From contig CM037879.1 of assembly GCA_021292165.1 (NCBI GenBank), positions 263,817,921-263,881,920 of the forward strand: a stretch of 64,000 nt of DNA. The letters run 5' to 3'. The position numbers and the translations under genes are program-made. The number at the start of each line of letters is the position of its first letter. Within the stretch, counting starts at the first letter, position 1. Positions 1 to 12,800 of the stretch are shown piece by piece. This DNA is from Shinisaurus crocodilurus (Eukaryota; Chordata; Lepidosauria; Squamata; Shinisauridae). A model generated the notes under the pieces. It did not search any database. It was not told the DNA's origin and worked only from the letters and a program-made list of their open reading frames with translations.

Positions 1-117
1 TAGCACTTAATCATTACAAAAAGCTGAACAGTATGCGAGTTTGTGTCTTGTTACAGTATCTAGGCATCTCAAACAGAATAACTTTCTGAAACAAACATAT
101 TACCTGATCCTTTACCA

Positions 118-246
118 CAGGGCTCTCCAACCTTGAGTCCCCAGATGTTGCTGGACTACAGCTCCCAGAATCCCTTGCCATTAGCCATGCTCGCTGGGTT
201 GCTGGGAGCTGTAGGCCAGCAACATCTGGGGACCCAAGGTTAGCAT
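118..246. mobile_element. Degenerate hairpin hAT-type MITE
   Basis: The two halves are inverted copies: CCAACCTTGAGTCCCCAGATG at the left pairs with CATCTGGGGACCCAAGGTT at the right. It belongs with the intact copies at 20608, 58114 and 63511 but has decayed ends, and no target duplication is visible. Confidence 0.7.
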
Positions 247-758
247 AATCAAGTTAAAATTAATCATACCATTATATATTCACTTTGCACAATTGTACTG
301 CTGAGAAACTGTTCTCAACAAATGCCAAGCATTTTCTGGTTATCATTTTTAATGTGTCCAAGAAAGGCCTATCTTTAGTCTATAAATACTTTAAAAATGA
401 AATCACTTGATTTGATTTTGATTTTATTTTTTACATAGGTCATTGAAATTTTAAGATCACTGTAGAGAATCAAGTTCATTTTGTAAGAATACTCACCATG
501 TTCCATTAAGAACTTTAACATTTTAAAGTTTAGCTTAAGATGAAAGTGAATATTAAAGAGCACATGCAGTATATTTTAGCTCATGCATTTCTTGTGTATG
601 AAATGTTATTGCTCAGAGGATTACATATTGGTTCCTCCTCTTATTTTTAAATGAAGCTTTCTGTATTTGTGTTAAAACAATGTAGCAGTCTTGCAAAGAA
701 GTACGTAAGTTACTAACCCATAGAAAGTTTGACTAGCCCACCTGCTCACAAATAGCTA
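247..758. other. NUP37 intron sequence, no repeat recognised
   Basis: AT-rich intronic DNA with no gene signal. The missing upstream NUP37 exon was looked for here and not found. Confidence 0.6.
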
Positions 759-760
759 TA

Positions 761-1011
761 CAGTCATGCCTTGGATTGAGAGCATAATTCGTTCCGGAAA
801 CATGCTTGTAATCCAAAACACTCTTATATCAAAACGAAATCCCCCCAAAAAAATTTGTACAGAGATTTTTAATTTAAGCCGTACTACAGTACTTGTATTG
901 CAAGACGTCGCTTGTATATCAAGTCAAAAAATTTTTAAATAAATATTTAAAAATTTGCTTGTCTTGCAAAACGCTCTCAAACCAAGTTACTTGTAATCCA
1001 AGGCATTACTG
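761..1011 (+). mobile_element. mariner-type MITE, copy 1
   Basis: Terminal inverted repeats of about 17 bases (CAGTMATGCCTTGGATT) flanked by TA on both sides (759-760, 1012-1013), the mark of Tc1/mariner insertion. No transposase frame. It is closely similar to the copies at 35738 and 36780. Confidence 0.88.
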
Positions 1012-1087
1012 TACTGGAGTGGCAGTTGGAGCAATAACTTCTACGGACTGAGGAGTGGGTGTCTTGAATCATTAACTCCCCTATGAT

Positions 1088-1418
1088 GGGATTTGGATGA
1101 CATGCTGCAGTTCATGGTGGGTTATTTCACCCATCATGAGCTGCAGCAGCCGTCAGGTTACATATGCAGCCCCCACTCGGGGGTTGTCGTGTAAATGGGA
1201 ACCCAGCAAGCATTGGTTATGTGAGGCTTAAACAGCATAAAACAGACCATGTATTATGCGAGGCTTGTTTAATCCTCGCATAACTCATGTTCACAGGATT
1301 CTCACTACATGAGAACCCCCAAGTGGGGGGTTGTATAATCAAAATGGTGACCACACATTGCAGCTCACTGTGGATTAAATAGCCTGCAGTGGGCTGTTGT
1401 GTCATGCGAATAGTCCCA
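1088..1418. mobile_element. Foldback element, copy related to 60616-60974
   Basis: The ends are inverted (GGATTTGGATGACA against GACTATTCGCATGACACA), with internal CCCCCACTCGGGGGTT hairpins. The same block order recurs at 60616-60974. Non-coding. Confidence 0.7.
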
Positions 1419-1435
1419 GTGTCATCTTTAATGGG

Positions 1436-1944
1436 CACTGCTCTCTAGAACAGGTGCAGACTGTCCAGCTGCCTGGATGAGGAGAAGCCCTTCTTCCAGG
1501 ACAGAAAACATCTTGTGCTATATAGGCCTGGTTGCTGGGTAGTACACTTCTAGGGGGCCGATTTCTGCTGTGGCTGCTTTAGACACTTTAAATAACAGCA
1601 GGCAGTAACATTTAAGGACAGGGGAGAGGACATTTAACACCATTCCCTCCCACCTCTGCCAGTAATTGGTCAGTAAAGCATTCTTGCCTTGGATGCTTTT
1701 CAGACAGAAAAGCATGGTAAAATACTTTAATTAGCTGTTTTGTGGCTTGGCAGATGAAATAACACCCCAAGTTCTATCATACTTTCCTGCCTGATCATCT
1801 GGAGGCATGTCCTTATTGCTACAGACAACTGGTTGAGTTGTCAGTTTACAAGTCTGCAATAGAATGCCCAGAAACATCTTCAACATTTGAATAGTCAGTT
1901 CATCGTTTCTGCTTTTGAAACACTTCACCATTTTAAAGAATGCT
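1436..1944. other. NUP37 intron sequence, unassigned
   Basis: No exon, RNA gene or familiar repeat recognised. Confidence 0.5.
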
Positions 1945-2966
1945 TAAATTTTCTTTATTAACAATGATCTGGTTTGCAATTAACAAACCATGGTTTGTTG
2001 AATAGTGGGTTGTCATTATGTGCAAACCTGGAACTATGAGTTAACAATGGGTTGTTAACCACAGCAACCCATGAAGAGAATCCATGATATGTTGGGTTGT
2101 GAACTATGGGTTGTTACATGCAAACACAAAATCTTGGGTTGTTTCGCCAGGCTACAGGGGCAGCAGGGAAGAGCAGTAAAAAAAACAACCGGTTTACATG
2201 CCAGTACTGCAGTGCCACAAAGGTATCTCAGATACAGGGAGGGAGTAGGCAAAGGAGGAGGGAAGCAAGCCACGCCAGGGACTGAGAAAGCAAGCCACGC
2301 CAGGGACTGAGAAAGCAAGCCACGCCAGGGACTGAGAAAGCAAGCCACGCCAGGGACTGAGAAAGCAAGCCACGCCAGGGACTGAGAAAGCAAGCCACGC
2401 CAGGGACTGAGAAAGCAAGCCACGCCAGGGACTGAGAAAGCAAGCCACGCCAGGGACTGAGAAAGCAAGCCACGCCAGGGACTGAGAAAGCAAGCCATGG
2501 TTTGTTCAGTCGTCTGTGACTGAACAAACTTAAATAAACCATGGGTTAGCATTACATGCAAACCCGGCCTATGTGAGGTGCTCTGAAGACTCTAGAGTGC
2601 TATATAAATGCTAAGTAATGTTATCATCAACATTAAGATGACAAACAAGTAGTTTGCATCATATTTCCTATATATAGACGGGTCCTTTTTTCTCTTTTTT
2701 ATTTTAAAAAAAATTGTTCTTTTGAGGTGTTTCGTTTGGAAGGAATTAAGCTCTCAGTTAAGATAATGTATGTCTATTAATAATTAAAGCACTTATTTAG
2801 TCAATTTCTTTGTTTTAACTACACAAAAATACAGGTTAAATTCAAATCACCAGGCAAACAGGACTGTAATCAATTAGTTGCTACAACAAACTGATTGCAG
2901 ATGCTAAAAAATTAAAATGATGATCACTTGCTTTCTTTAATTTGTTTCCCTCTGCAACCCATCTGA
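1945..2966 (+). repeat. Left arm of large inverted duplication
   Basis: This arm reappears inverted at 4049-5200, in matching order over its whole length: the CCATGGTTTGTT segment, GATACAGGGAGGGAG, the TCTTCAGAGCACCTCACAT block and the AATCACCAGGCAAACAGGAC block. Divergence is modest by eye. It contains the 25-bp minisatellite; the other arm does not. Confidence 0.85.
2266..2490 (+). repeat. 25-bp minisatellite, nine identical units
   Basis: The unit begins CAAGCCACGCCAGGGACTGA and ends GAAAG. Nine units follow each other without a mismatch, then the sequence continues into CAAGCCATGGTTTG. The right arm of the inverted duplication has a single related unit near 4850-4882, so the array grew after the arms formed. 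Long open frames across it are repeat artefacts. Confidence 0.95.
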
Positions 2967-3420
2967 AACAAAATTGTTGCTGGGGGAGAGGTAGACATTG
3001 GATTGGATACTTTTTCAGTGCTGTCTATCATTGTAAGGCAGTGGAATCCTTAGGGGAAAAGGGGGAGGGGAACCAAATGATTTTTTTTAAATCAAAGACG
3101 CAATAAAACCCCGGATTTGTACCAAAGGAAGAATAAAACTATGCTAACAGAATGCTCAAGTCCAGGCATTTAGTCAACATTTTTATGCTCATCCAAGTTC
3201 AACTTGGGGATAAATTTTATAAACTGGAAGACACTTCCTTATTTGTGTTTAGCTTGGTTTTTTGGCAACTGCAAATAGAGACGGCAGTACTGCCTTCTTT
3301 CTTGTTAAATCAAAAGAACTCATAATTCATGATACATGGACCATCCTTAGGAGATATTTCTGACTGCATTTGGGAGCTGGCTTGATTGAGAACCATGAGC
3401 AACACATGGACCTGGTCCTC
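2967..3420. other. Spacer inside the inverted duplication
   Basis: Sequence between the arms without a counterpart elsewhere in the window; no gene signal. Confidence 0.5.
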
Positions 3421-4048
3421 ATGTAACAACAACCTATGTTATGGGTTGTTGAATTGTGGGATATCGGTATGTGTGAACTCAGAACTGTGGGTTGTTAACA
3501 ATGAACAAACCACAAAAAGAACCCAAGGTTTGTTGTTGGATTGTGAGCTCTGGGTTGTTTAAAGCATGAGTTGTTGTTACGTCTAAATGCAGAACTATGG
3601 GTTGTTTCACCAGGCTGCAGAGGTGGCAGGCAAGAGTGGTTAAAAAAAGCCCAAAACAGCTGCTCTATGTGCCAGTACTACAGTGGCACAAAGGCATTTG
3701 GGATACAGGGAGGGAGCATGAGACAAAGAACCCAGGAATTGACCAAACAACCAGCAATTTGCTCATTGTCTGGCAGCCAAATTGAGGGTTAACTCTGGTT
3801 AAGGCAACAACCCATGGCTTAATTAAACTATGGGTTGTCGCTATGTGTGAATTCTAAAAACACTCTGGGCTGATATTCTAAAAACACTCTGGGCTTATTT
3901 GCACATAACACTAACCGATGGTTTATTTAAACCATGGTTTGTTGCCCTATCCAGGGTTTGTCTGACATGATAGAAGAAACCATGGTTTGTTTTCTCGGTC
4001 CCTGGGTTATTTGTTCCCTTCCTCCTTTTCTTGCTCCCCCACTATATC
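3421..4048. mobile_element. Foldback-family copy within the loop
   Basis: Its first 300 bases repeat the start of the left arm in the same orientation (TGGGTTGTTTCACCAGGCTGC, GGGATACAGGGAGGGAG), and its last 150 bases repeat the outer part of the right arm (CCATGGTTTGTTTTCTCGG). It therefore resembles a complete palindromic element of the same family. A short duplication, ATTCTAAAAACACTCTGGGC, occurs twice near 3853-3894. Confidence 0.6.
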
Positions 4049-5200
4049 CCAGATTGGTTGCAGAGGGAAACGATTTAAGGAAAGGAAACAATCATTTTTA
4101 TTTTTTAGCATCTGCAATTAGTTTGTTGTGGAAATTGACTAATTGATTACAGTCCTGTTTGCCTGGTGATTTGAACTTTACCTGTTTTTGTGTAGTTAAA
4201 TGGAGAAAATGACTGAATAAGTGCTTTAATTATTAATAGACATACAGTATCTTAACTGAGAGCCTAATTTCTTCCAAACGAAACGCTACCTCAAAACAAC
4301 AACTTTCTTGCATAAAAGAGAAAAAGACTTGCCTATATATGAAAGATGATGCAAACCACTTGTTAGTCATCTTAATGATGATGATGATATTACTTAGCAT
4401 GTCATAGAATCATAGAAAAGTAGAGTTGGAAGGGGCCTATAAGGCCATCGAGTCCAACCCCCTGCTCAATGCAGGAATCCCTGACAGATGGCTGTCCAGC
4501 TGCACCTTGAATGCCTCCAGAGTGGGAGAGCTCACCACCTCCCTAGGTAATTGGTTCCATTGTCTTATTGCTCTAACAGTCAAGAATTTTTTCCTGATGT
4601 TTAGGTGGAATCTGGGTTCCTGTAACTTGAGCCCATTATTCCGTGTCCTGCAAACTGGGATGATGGAGAAGAGATCTTGGCCCTCCTCTGTGTGACAACC
4701 CTTCAAGTACTGGAAGAGTGCTATCATATCTCCCCTCAGTCTATAGAGCACTTTAGAGTCTTCAGAGCACCTCACATTGGCCTGGTTTGCAGGTACCCAT
4801 GGTTTATTATTTATTTACCCAGGGTTTGTCTGGCATATAATTGAACAAACCATGGTTTGTTTTCCCAGTCCCTGGGTTGTTTTCTTCCCTCCTCCTTTGC
4901 CTGCTCCCTCCCTGTGTCTGAAATACCTTTGCGACACTGCAGTACTAGCATGTAAATAGGCTGGGGGGGGGGGTTACCACTCTTCCCTGCTGCCTCTGTA
5001 TTTTGGGTTTGTACATAACGACGACCTATAGTTTAAACGGCCCATAGTTCACAGCCCAACAACAGACCGTGGGTTCTCTTCGTGCATTGTTTTTGGTTAG
5101 CAACTCATAGTTAATCCATAGTTCCGTGTTCACATGTAATGACAACCCACAATTCAAGAAACCATGGTTTAATCTAAAGATTGTACATGCATCTAAGAGG
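4049..5200 (-). repeat. Right arm of large inverted duplication
   Basis: Reverse-complement match to 1945-2966, interrupted at 4401-4742 by a CR1 fragment absent from the left arm, so the CR1 insertion is younger than the duplication. Confidence 0.85.
4401..4742 (-). mobile_element. CR1 LINE 3' end, inserted in right arm
   Basis: It starts with TCATAGAATCATAGAA (the CR1 3' octamer repeat read on this strand). On the minus strand it encodes the C-terminus of the CR1 reverse-transcriptase polyprotein (LRGDMIALFQYLKG, RKKFLTVRAIRQWNQLPREV) for about 100 residues. It is 5'-truncated, as is usual for CR1. Confidence 0.92.
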
Positions 5201-6490
5201 TTTCTGTGTGTGTCCCCCACCCCATTTTTCCTGTTATGAAAATGTTTTCTTTGTATAATGTATGTGTATAACGTTTAAAGTTGCCCTGCCAGTACTACAT
5301 TGTGGGGGAGACGGGGGCACTAAAGGGTGTTGAACTATATCTTGCTCTCAAGGACATTCTGTTACTGAGCATGATCTTAATATTTCAGCAAAACATAAAG
5401 CATATACAGGCACTAAACCATAAATAGGAGGAATAGATACAACGTTCTATCATTGCCTGCATCTCAGCTTCTTTGCCTTTGGGAAGGGGACATGATGTTC
5501 TTTGGTCAAAATGATTCACCATCTTGAATTGTACTACGCTCCTTTTCCCAACATAGTAAACACACACTCAGAAAGTGTTGATTTGACTTGGAAAGATCTA
5601 CAAGGCAAAACCTCTGGCAGCAGAAGAAAGGGCTTTGTCAGTAAATTACCTAATCAAGTAGATATTCTTTGTTTTCACATAGCATGTACATTTTTAAATT
5701 AAGGATACTGATCTCTCCAAATTTGGAGGCCCCAGGATTTCTGCAGGGAAAATAAATACTTGATCCGTTGAGGTTTGGCGCAAAAAGGCTCATACTGTTA
5801 ATTAATTGTATTTATTTTATTTCACATCTATTTTGTCTAGACTTGTGATATCATTTATTTAAGAGTGTGTTCTGGTTCTAATATCAAATTTTCAGTATCC
5901 TGGTGAGAGCTGAACTGAAAGGATCTCTGCACAGAACCTACTTAAATATTTTGCTGTTTAGTATTTCTTAGCTGAAGATTAAATTGAACAGTCATACCCC
6001 TCCTCCCCCACACACTGGTCCATGCTACAAAGTGTTCTTGAAGCGTCACCCAATTTTAACAAATATGGTTGGAATGCTCAAAGGGGGAAAAGGCGTGTAA
6101 TCCCCTCCTACCCCGCCCTAAAGCCCTCAGCTACATCAACTTTATTAACCAAAGTATTTAGTGTGCATGAGCTGGTTTGTGGTTGTTTCAGTTCTAAAAG
6201 ATTATCATTTTTGCTCTCTTACAATGTCACCCTACATCTTGGGGTACAATGAAATATATATATTTGGCTAAAGTATTTGGTTGTGTTTTATTACCCCTCT
6301 GTTGTAATACATGGATAATTAATTTAGTATTGTTCATTAACTAAATTCGTTTTTTCTCTATTGAATTGAAAGTCCATAGGTTTATTGTAGCATTTTTATT
6401 TTTCATATTGATATTATTTTGATATTATTGTATTTGTTTTTGTTTGAGGCAGGATGGTGTGCATTCCCACAAAAGAGGACCCAGATCCGC
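5201..6490. other. NUP37 intron sequence, unassigned
   Basis: AT-rich DNA without recognised repeats or exon signals; a weak G run occurs near 5304. Confidence 0.5.
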
Positions 6491-6499
6491 AGAAAATTG

Positions 6500-6695
6500 G
6501 CAACAGCTGATTTACATGTATAGATGCACATTTAGAAATTGTTCTTAATTTAAATAGAAGTACAATACATCTCACCCTTGTGGGGGAGACTTTGACCTGT
6601 GCGTCTGCTCATTTTGCTGCCCAGGTGCTAACTGTGGATGGGCAACTTCAAGGCCCTTGTCTCCTTTTTGATGGTTTTTTGTCTTTACATTGTAC
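6500..6695. repeat. Dispersed repeat paralogous to 57,880-58,080
   Basis: It shares GTAGATGCACATTTA-like, ATCTCACC and GATGGGCAACTTCAAG blocks in the same order with the later copy. It ends only 20 bases before a NUP37 exon. Confidence 0.55.
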
Positions 6696-6715
6696 ATGTA
6701 TATTCTTTATTTTAG

Positions 6716-6806
6716 GGTGTGGGACTTGGAAGGGAACTTGAGAGCTTATTTTGTTCTACGTTCTCCTGGAATGAGTGTAGGCTGGCATCCTGAAGATGCA
6801 TTCAAG
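6716..6806 (+). CDS. NUP37: NUP37 coding exon a
   Basis: Acceptor TTTTAG ends at 6715 and the donor GTTAGT begins at 6807. The first base completes a codon split with the upstream exon; 30 codons follow, from VWDLEG to HPEDAFK. The WD-type VWD strand closes one propeller blade and the rest opens the next. Confidence 0.95.
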
Positions 6807-9800
6807 GTTAGTATTCTACAGGTAACTGTTCCTTAGCCAAACTTGACCGCATAATAAAGATTGATTAATTAGCCAAACTTGAATCTGTTTAGTGGTGTAG
6901 CAATACTTGAAGTCTCTCTGAATTCTAAACGTGTTCTCAATCTTGAAAACATATGGCTGGAAGCACATTTTCGTATTCTCTTGGAATAGCAACCAGAGAG
7001 GTATAGTAGTTAATACTGTTAGACTTGGAGCAGGGAGACCCATTTGCAAATCCCCACTTGGCAATGAAGCTCACTGCGTAACTTTGAGCTTGAGTGACCT
7101 TGAGCCAGCCACTAACTCTCACCCTAACCCTACATCACAGGGCTTTGGGGAAGATAAAATGCTTGGGAGAGAACCATGTATGTTCCCTTGAGCTCCTCAG
7201 AGGAAAGGCAGGATAAAAACAAACTGATTATCAGTAAAACAGCCCAGACCATCATTAGCAATAGGTCTTGAACCCAATATCCAGTTTCAGGCAGTTCAAT
7301 ATCCAGTTTCCTACCTCATATCAAATCCTTAACTGATGTAGGAATTGGACCCAGAGCCTCTGGCATATACAGTATAATTCGTCTAGTAAGTTCACACTAT
7401 CTAAGTGATACTTATTCATCCCATTCTGAACAGTCTAGAGCTGATAAAGTGCCATTAAAATCAAACTATATATTAAAAAATGAATTGGCTTAAAATCTAG
7501 AACATACTGGATGCAGGGTTTGGTACATCTCCAAAATGAAATAAAGGTTTTGAATATCTTATAGAAAGGTAGATTATAAATAAGGATAATAGATAGTGGC
7601 CCAGTTCACACATAACAACAACCCAGAGTTTTTGAAAATGCTGGGTTCTTGTGAATGAACTAGTGTGCTAGTTCACATTGTTCCGTTGTCTCACCTGGCT
7701 TCTCTTGTCAGTGGCAGCGGCTAAACCCAGGGACACTTCATCCCTACCCAACAGACCAGATTTGGATTTTATTGCTTAATCTCAGGTTACAACTGTGGCC
7801 TGTTTGGGACAGAGTTCTGGGTTCAGACATCACACTAAACATCCCAGAGGCGGAGTGTCCCTGGGTTGTTTAGCTGTTCCTGCTGGCAGGGGAAGCCAAG
7901 TGGGAGGAATCAAGCAACATGAACCAGCAAGCTGGTTCGTTCACAACAACCCAGGTTTTAAAAACATCCTGGGTTCTCATTATGTGCAAACTGGGCCAGA
8001 TTTCACACAAGAGTAGAGGCGCCCCTGAAGATGCCTCTCATAGCTGTCATTGTGCTCTCCAACCAGTTTGGGACAACTTATTCCTATATCTCCGAAACAT
8101 GGTAATGCTCACAGGTTTATGAAAGACTTTGTTGCATCCTTTAAGCATCATAGCAGCCTTAGGCCTGCATCATGACACAACTGAATGAATTTATTTATGT
8201 TTGACAGTAGAGTTGATCCAAAACGTTCAAGTAATTGGGTTGAAATAAGTGGAATAATATATATTTACACAATCTAGGTCAAAGATGAGGTCCACCAAAC
8301 TTAACTGTTCTTGATATCCAGACAGTATTTGCAGCCATCACTGACCCTCCCCCTGAGGCCTCTGCCATGCACAGTGGACATGCAAGGGGGGGGGGCAGGA
8401 TCTCATCTCCAGCTTCCTGCTGCACTTTGGAGGCAGTTGAAATGTCAGTAAAGCACAGCACAAAATCAGATACCAGCCTGACCGCTTCTCCAAGTTCCAG
8501 GCTGAGTTCTGTCTCAGCGATACTCTGGATGCCTCCAGAGCCCAGCACAGAGCAACATCATAGGCATGACTGGCCTCCCCCAAGTTCAGGGGAAATATGG
8601 GGTCAATCTCCAATTTGTACTTTGGAGGTTGTCCCTTAGAAGTGTAGCATGAAATTAGAAGTGGAGCTTATAGAATATACATTCCATGGCTGCTGTTATT
8701 TCAGCATTAATTTTGGCAGGGGTGGAATTTAGGGTGGGCTATTGATATTAAAGGGTAGACCTGGCCTACCTAGTTATCTTAGGGTGCAACCCTATTGATT
8801 GTGTTTGTGCCCCCCATGATCAGAAGCCCCCGAACTCAGGCTTCCGATCATCCAGTGTAGGCCGGGAGTTGCCTCCGCACCCTCCCACCCTGCATTTTTC
8901 ACTAGACAGGTTTTTTTGTCCATCTAGCTGAGGCGCTTTGGAGGGGGAGGGAAGGAATCTGGAGAGGCCTCAGGATAGCTTGTATCCTGGCCTCTCCAGT
9001 CTCCTGCCCTCATCAAAACACCCCCTTTTCCCTCTCCCCGGGGTCACTTTTCTGACCTCAGAGCAGCCAGCGCGGTTCTTTCTGCACCAGCGGGGGAGGG
9101 CAGTTAGATCTCCAACTCCCCCTTCTTAGGTCGCAGCACTGTCTCTGACCTCAGAAAGGGGAATCAGAACTATCCTATTGGCCCCTCAGATGATGTCTAG
9201 GGGCTATAGGATTGCTACCTTAGAGTATCAGTATTCTAAGCTTTTACCAGAAAACTTTATTTAGAAAATTAAATTTCACTAGTGTACTCCCAACTGTAAA
9301 ATTGGTAATTTTAAAGACAGACTAGAAAAATTGCCCATTTTACAAATGCTTAATTCCTTGATAATATGCTACATACATGCATGTTTTATGACCTGAGGTT
9401 AATCAGTGGATGAGATTTTGTGCTTGAGTTACTGGCTCTGCACATATTTCTAGGTCTTGTTTTGTCCTTGTGGCACACTGTACTAATTTGGATTATGGTA
9501 GATTGATATTGGTGGCCTTATGTCATCTGTGGGGTCCTACCTTCTTGAATTAGAATTCCACCCCCTGAATATTGAGCATATACTAGAAGGTCTGGAATGC
9601 ACTATACATGAATGATTCCCAATTGTACTCAGTTCTGTAAATACTAGGGCATCAGGTTTACGATTCAGGTTCTAGTCCCCGCTCAGCCATGAAACTCACT
9701 GGGTGACTTTGGGTCAGTCACTGACTCTCAGCCTAACCTACCTCACAGGGTTGTTGTGATAAAATGGAGAGGAGGAGGATTATGTAAGCCGCCTTGGGTT

Positions 9801-12800
9801 CCTTGCAGGAAAAAAGGTGGGGTATAAATATAATAAATAAATAAATAAATAGTTAAAGCTTGCTATTTCCCAAGGGTTATTGTAAACCACTGTTGCTTTT
9901 CCGTTCTAGTTGATGGTTGCAGAGAAGAATGGAACAATACGATTCTATGACCTCGTAACCCATCAGGCAGTTTTGTCTCTCACAACGGATCAAACACCAC
10001 TGATGTCAGCAAGCTGGTGTTTAAAAAATACTTTTAAAGTTGGAGCAGTTGCTGGAAATGACTGGTTTATCTGGGATATTACTCGATCTAGGTATAGCTT
10101 TTGAAAGCAATCTGCTACTTTACTACTTACAAGCTTTAAGATGCTATATTTAATTACCTGTTTATTAAAAGGGCTTGTTTGGGGATTTTTAAACAGATAC
10201 AATGTACTCCAGCTCACCCTTCCCTTAATCGTGCAGGCTACATGCTCCTTTCCCCCATCACAAATTAAAATACACAAATTATATTAAAATGCAAGTCGTA
10301 TGCTAACTAAATCAAACAGGGAAAATATCTAAATGCAAGGAAAATGGAGATGCAGACATGTCTAGGAGATGGAGTCTGCTGCTGGGTTCTCACTGTGAGG
10401 GAAGGAAAAGAAGCTACAGTGGTTTCTTTCCCTGCCCTGCATGTGCTGCTTCATTTCCATAATTACCTGTGCCGGGCGTAGGTTGCAGTGTCATCCGAAC
10501 CTGGCAAGGTGGGTGGTGGGGTTGGCTTCTAAACCACACTGCAACCCATGGCTTGTTCTAGGGTCCCTGGGTGGTTTGGAAGCCACCCTCACTGGGTTTG
10601 GACGACACAGCAACCCGTACCTGGCACAGGTGCTTATGGAAATAAGGTGGTGCGTAATTGGCACGTACAGGGCGGGGAAAAGACCTTGGCCTCTTTTCCT
10701 TCCCTGATGGTGTGAACCCAGTCTGGCTTTGTCTATAAGAGTCAATTACAAAACACAATGGGTGAGTTCACACGTCATGCTGAGCCACCCTGTGAATAAG
10801 CCATGGTGTGTTGGTTGTTAGCTGAACAACCCACAGTGCGCCCGGTAGACAGTTGGGTTCATTGTGGGTTCTCCCCGTCCTTCCACCTTGGACTTCCAGC
10901 CAGTATCCCAGTGTCCTTTGCAGCAGAACTCGTCTTCTCTCCCCTCCCCACTCCCTTTTCGTTCGCCACTGGGAGGGTTGGGGGGGAGGGGAGGAGCTTC
11001 AAAAAAACACAAGTGGGGTCATATTTTTATTTTTTCAGCCCGTGAAAATTGCTCAACTGTGTTTGTCATTTATTGTTGTTGTCGTCGTCGTCGTCGTCAC
11101 TCTTGAATAGGTCCAAAAGTGTACACTTACGGCTGTCTGATATGTGTAGTCTTGCCTTGTCAATGGCCTTGTAAGTTTCAGCTGTCCAAGGAAGAGGCTA
11201 AGTGGCCTACATAACATACATGGAAACTGACAAAGCGAGACTGTATAGGCTAATTTGCGCCCAGTTACCAACTGTCAGTTGCCTAGCTGTCAATTGAACA
11301 GTAAAGGGGGAAAAGTGGTGAATGTAGGTGTACCAAAAGAGGGTGGCAAAAATATCGCCCTCTTAGCAATGTAATCCTCTGGCTTTTAAGTGTTGAACTG
11401 ACAGTTCTCACTGTCCTCTACCATTTCAATAAGTCCCTAAATTTCCAGCTACTGAAGAAAGGAGAGATATTAACTCCCCTGCTTTTCAGACCAATTACTG
11501 CTGTGGTTACTGTGGGTCCCTAACACTGCACCCTTTCACCACTTTTTCCACTTTTCAGTTGACAGCTAGGCAGTTGACAGCTGGTAACTGCGCAAATTAG
11601 CCTACATGCAGTCTCACCTTGTCAATCTGTTACCTACTCCACTTCCCTTTGAAAGCTGAAACTTACAAGGCCATAGACAAGGCAAGGCTACACATTTCAG
11701 ACAGCTGTATGGGCACATCTGCAAAGCACTGACAAAACAAAACAGAATTTCCAAAAATAAAAGACAAACAGTTGCACTATTTTCTGGGACCGAAAAAAAG
11801 AAAGCTGGGGAACCAGAGACAGTTACTCCAAAGTACTGCTTGGGCATCGGTAGAAGGGCTGTCACTGGTCACGAGATCACAAAGAGCAGCAGGGGTTTTT
11901 GCTGCCCTTGACGAGTGGCTCGCCAGCCTATCTCTGCAACTCATTATGGAATCAGTCTCCTGGGTTAAGATGACATGACAACCCATCGTGGGTCAAACAA
12001 CCCCTAGAACAAGCCGTGGGTTCTCAGGGTGTCTTGTTGCCCCAAAATAAGCCACCCTTGAGAAACGGTCTGGGTTCGGACGACATGACAACCCACCATG
12101 GCTAGTTACATACGATGGGTTGTAGTGTCATGTGAACCAGATCATTGTAAAACATTACCTGAAAGTCATTACTAATTTGAGTAAATGTCTGAATATTAAT
12201 CAAATATACATACAAATTCCACTCTAAAAAGGATGTTGGAAGGTTATCCTGAGCTACATGCTTTACAGGAAATCACTTTATATTATCTAGAAATCACTTG
12301 TCAATTTACTGATGAAACTGTCTAATGTTATGTTTTGAGTTAACATGTTCTTAAAGTCTTACATTGGTATAAACATAAAAGGGGTGTGGAGAGGAGAAGG
12401 GAACGGACGAGGAGAAATGAAGGCAAGGAAATAGTTGTTTGCCTAGTACCGATTGCAATGTACACCTTTGCCTTGTATATTTGTGAAAGACTGTACATTC
12501 TCTTAACATCCCAGATTATATGGGTGCAATAAAGTGAATTAGAAAAATCATGCACAATTGTATGAGTTATTTTGAATGTTTTTCCTGCACACACATTTCC
12601 AAACTTAGTGTCCATGTGCAGTACTTTTAAAATTTTGTTCGGACACAGCATTTTTACACTTTTTAAGTGTCACCTGTTTTAAAAATAACATTGATTTAGG
12701 ACTAGATTAACATTTTTTCTGGTTGTCCTCTTAGAATGAAGTAATGCAGTCCAAAATGTGAATTATTTCTCGAGGGGGGGGGGGTATATTGTGAACTGAA

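Noticed and set aside
2266..2490. CRISPR-like array
   Set aside because: Units abut without spacers, and this is a vertebrate intron.
2055..2561. Open frames of about 80-170 codons with repeated LSQSLAWLAFSVPGVACF
   Set aside because: They are translations of the 25-bp tandem array, open only because 25 is not a multiple of 3 and no unit has a stop in these frames; no gene signals.
4437..4775. 112-codon minus-strand protein
   Set aside because: It is the CR1 polyprotein C-terminus, not a host gene.
1..6715. An additional upstream NUP37 exon (WD block before VWDLEG)
   Set aside because: No matching translation with splice sites was found, so it most likely lies before the window.
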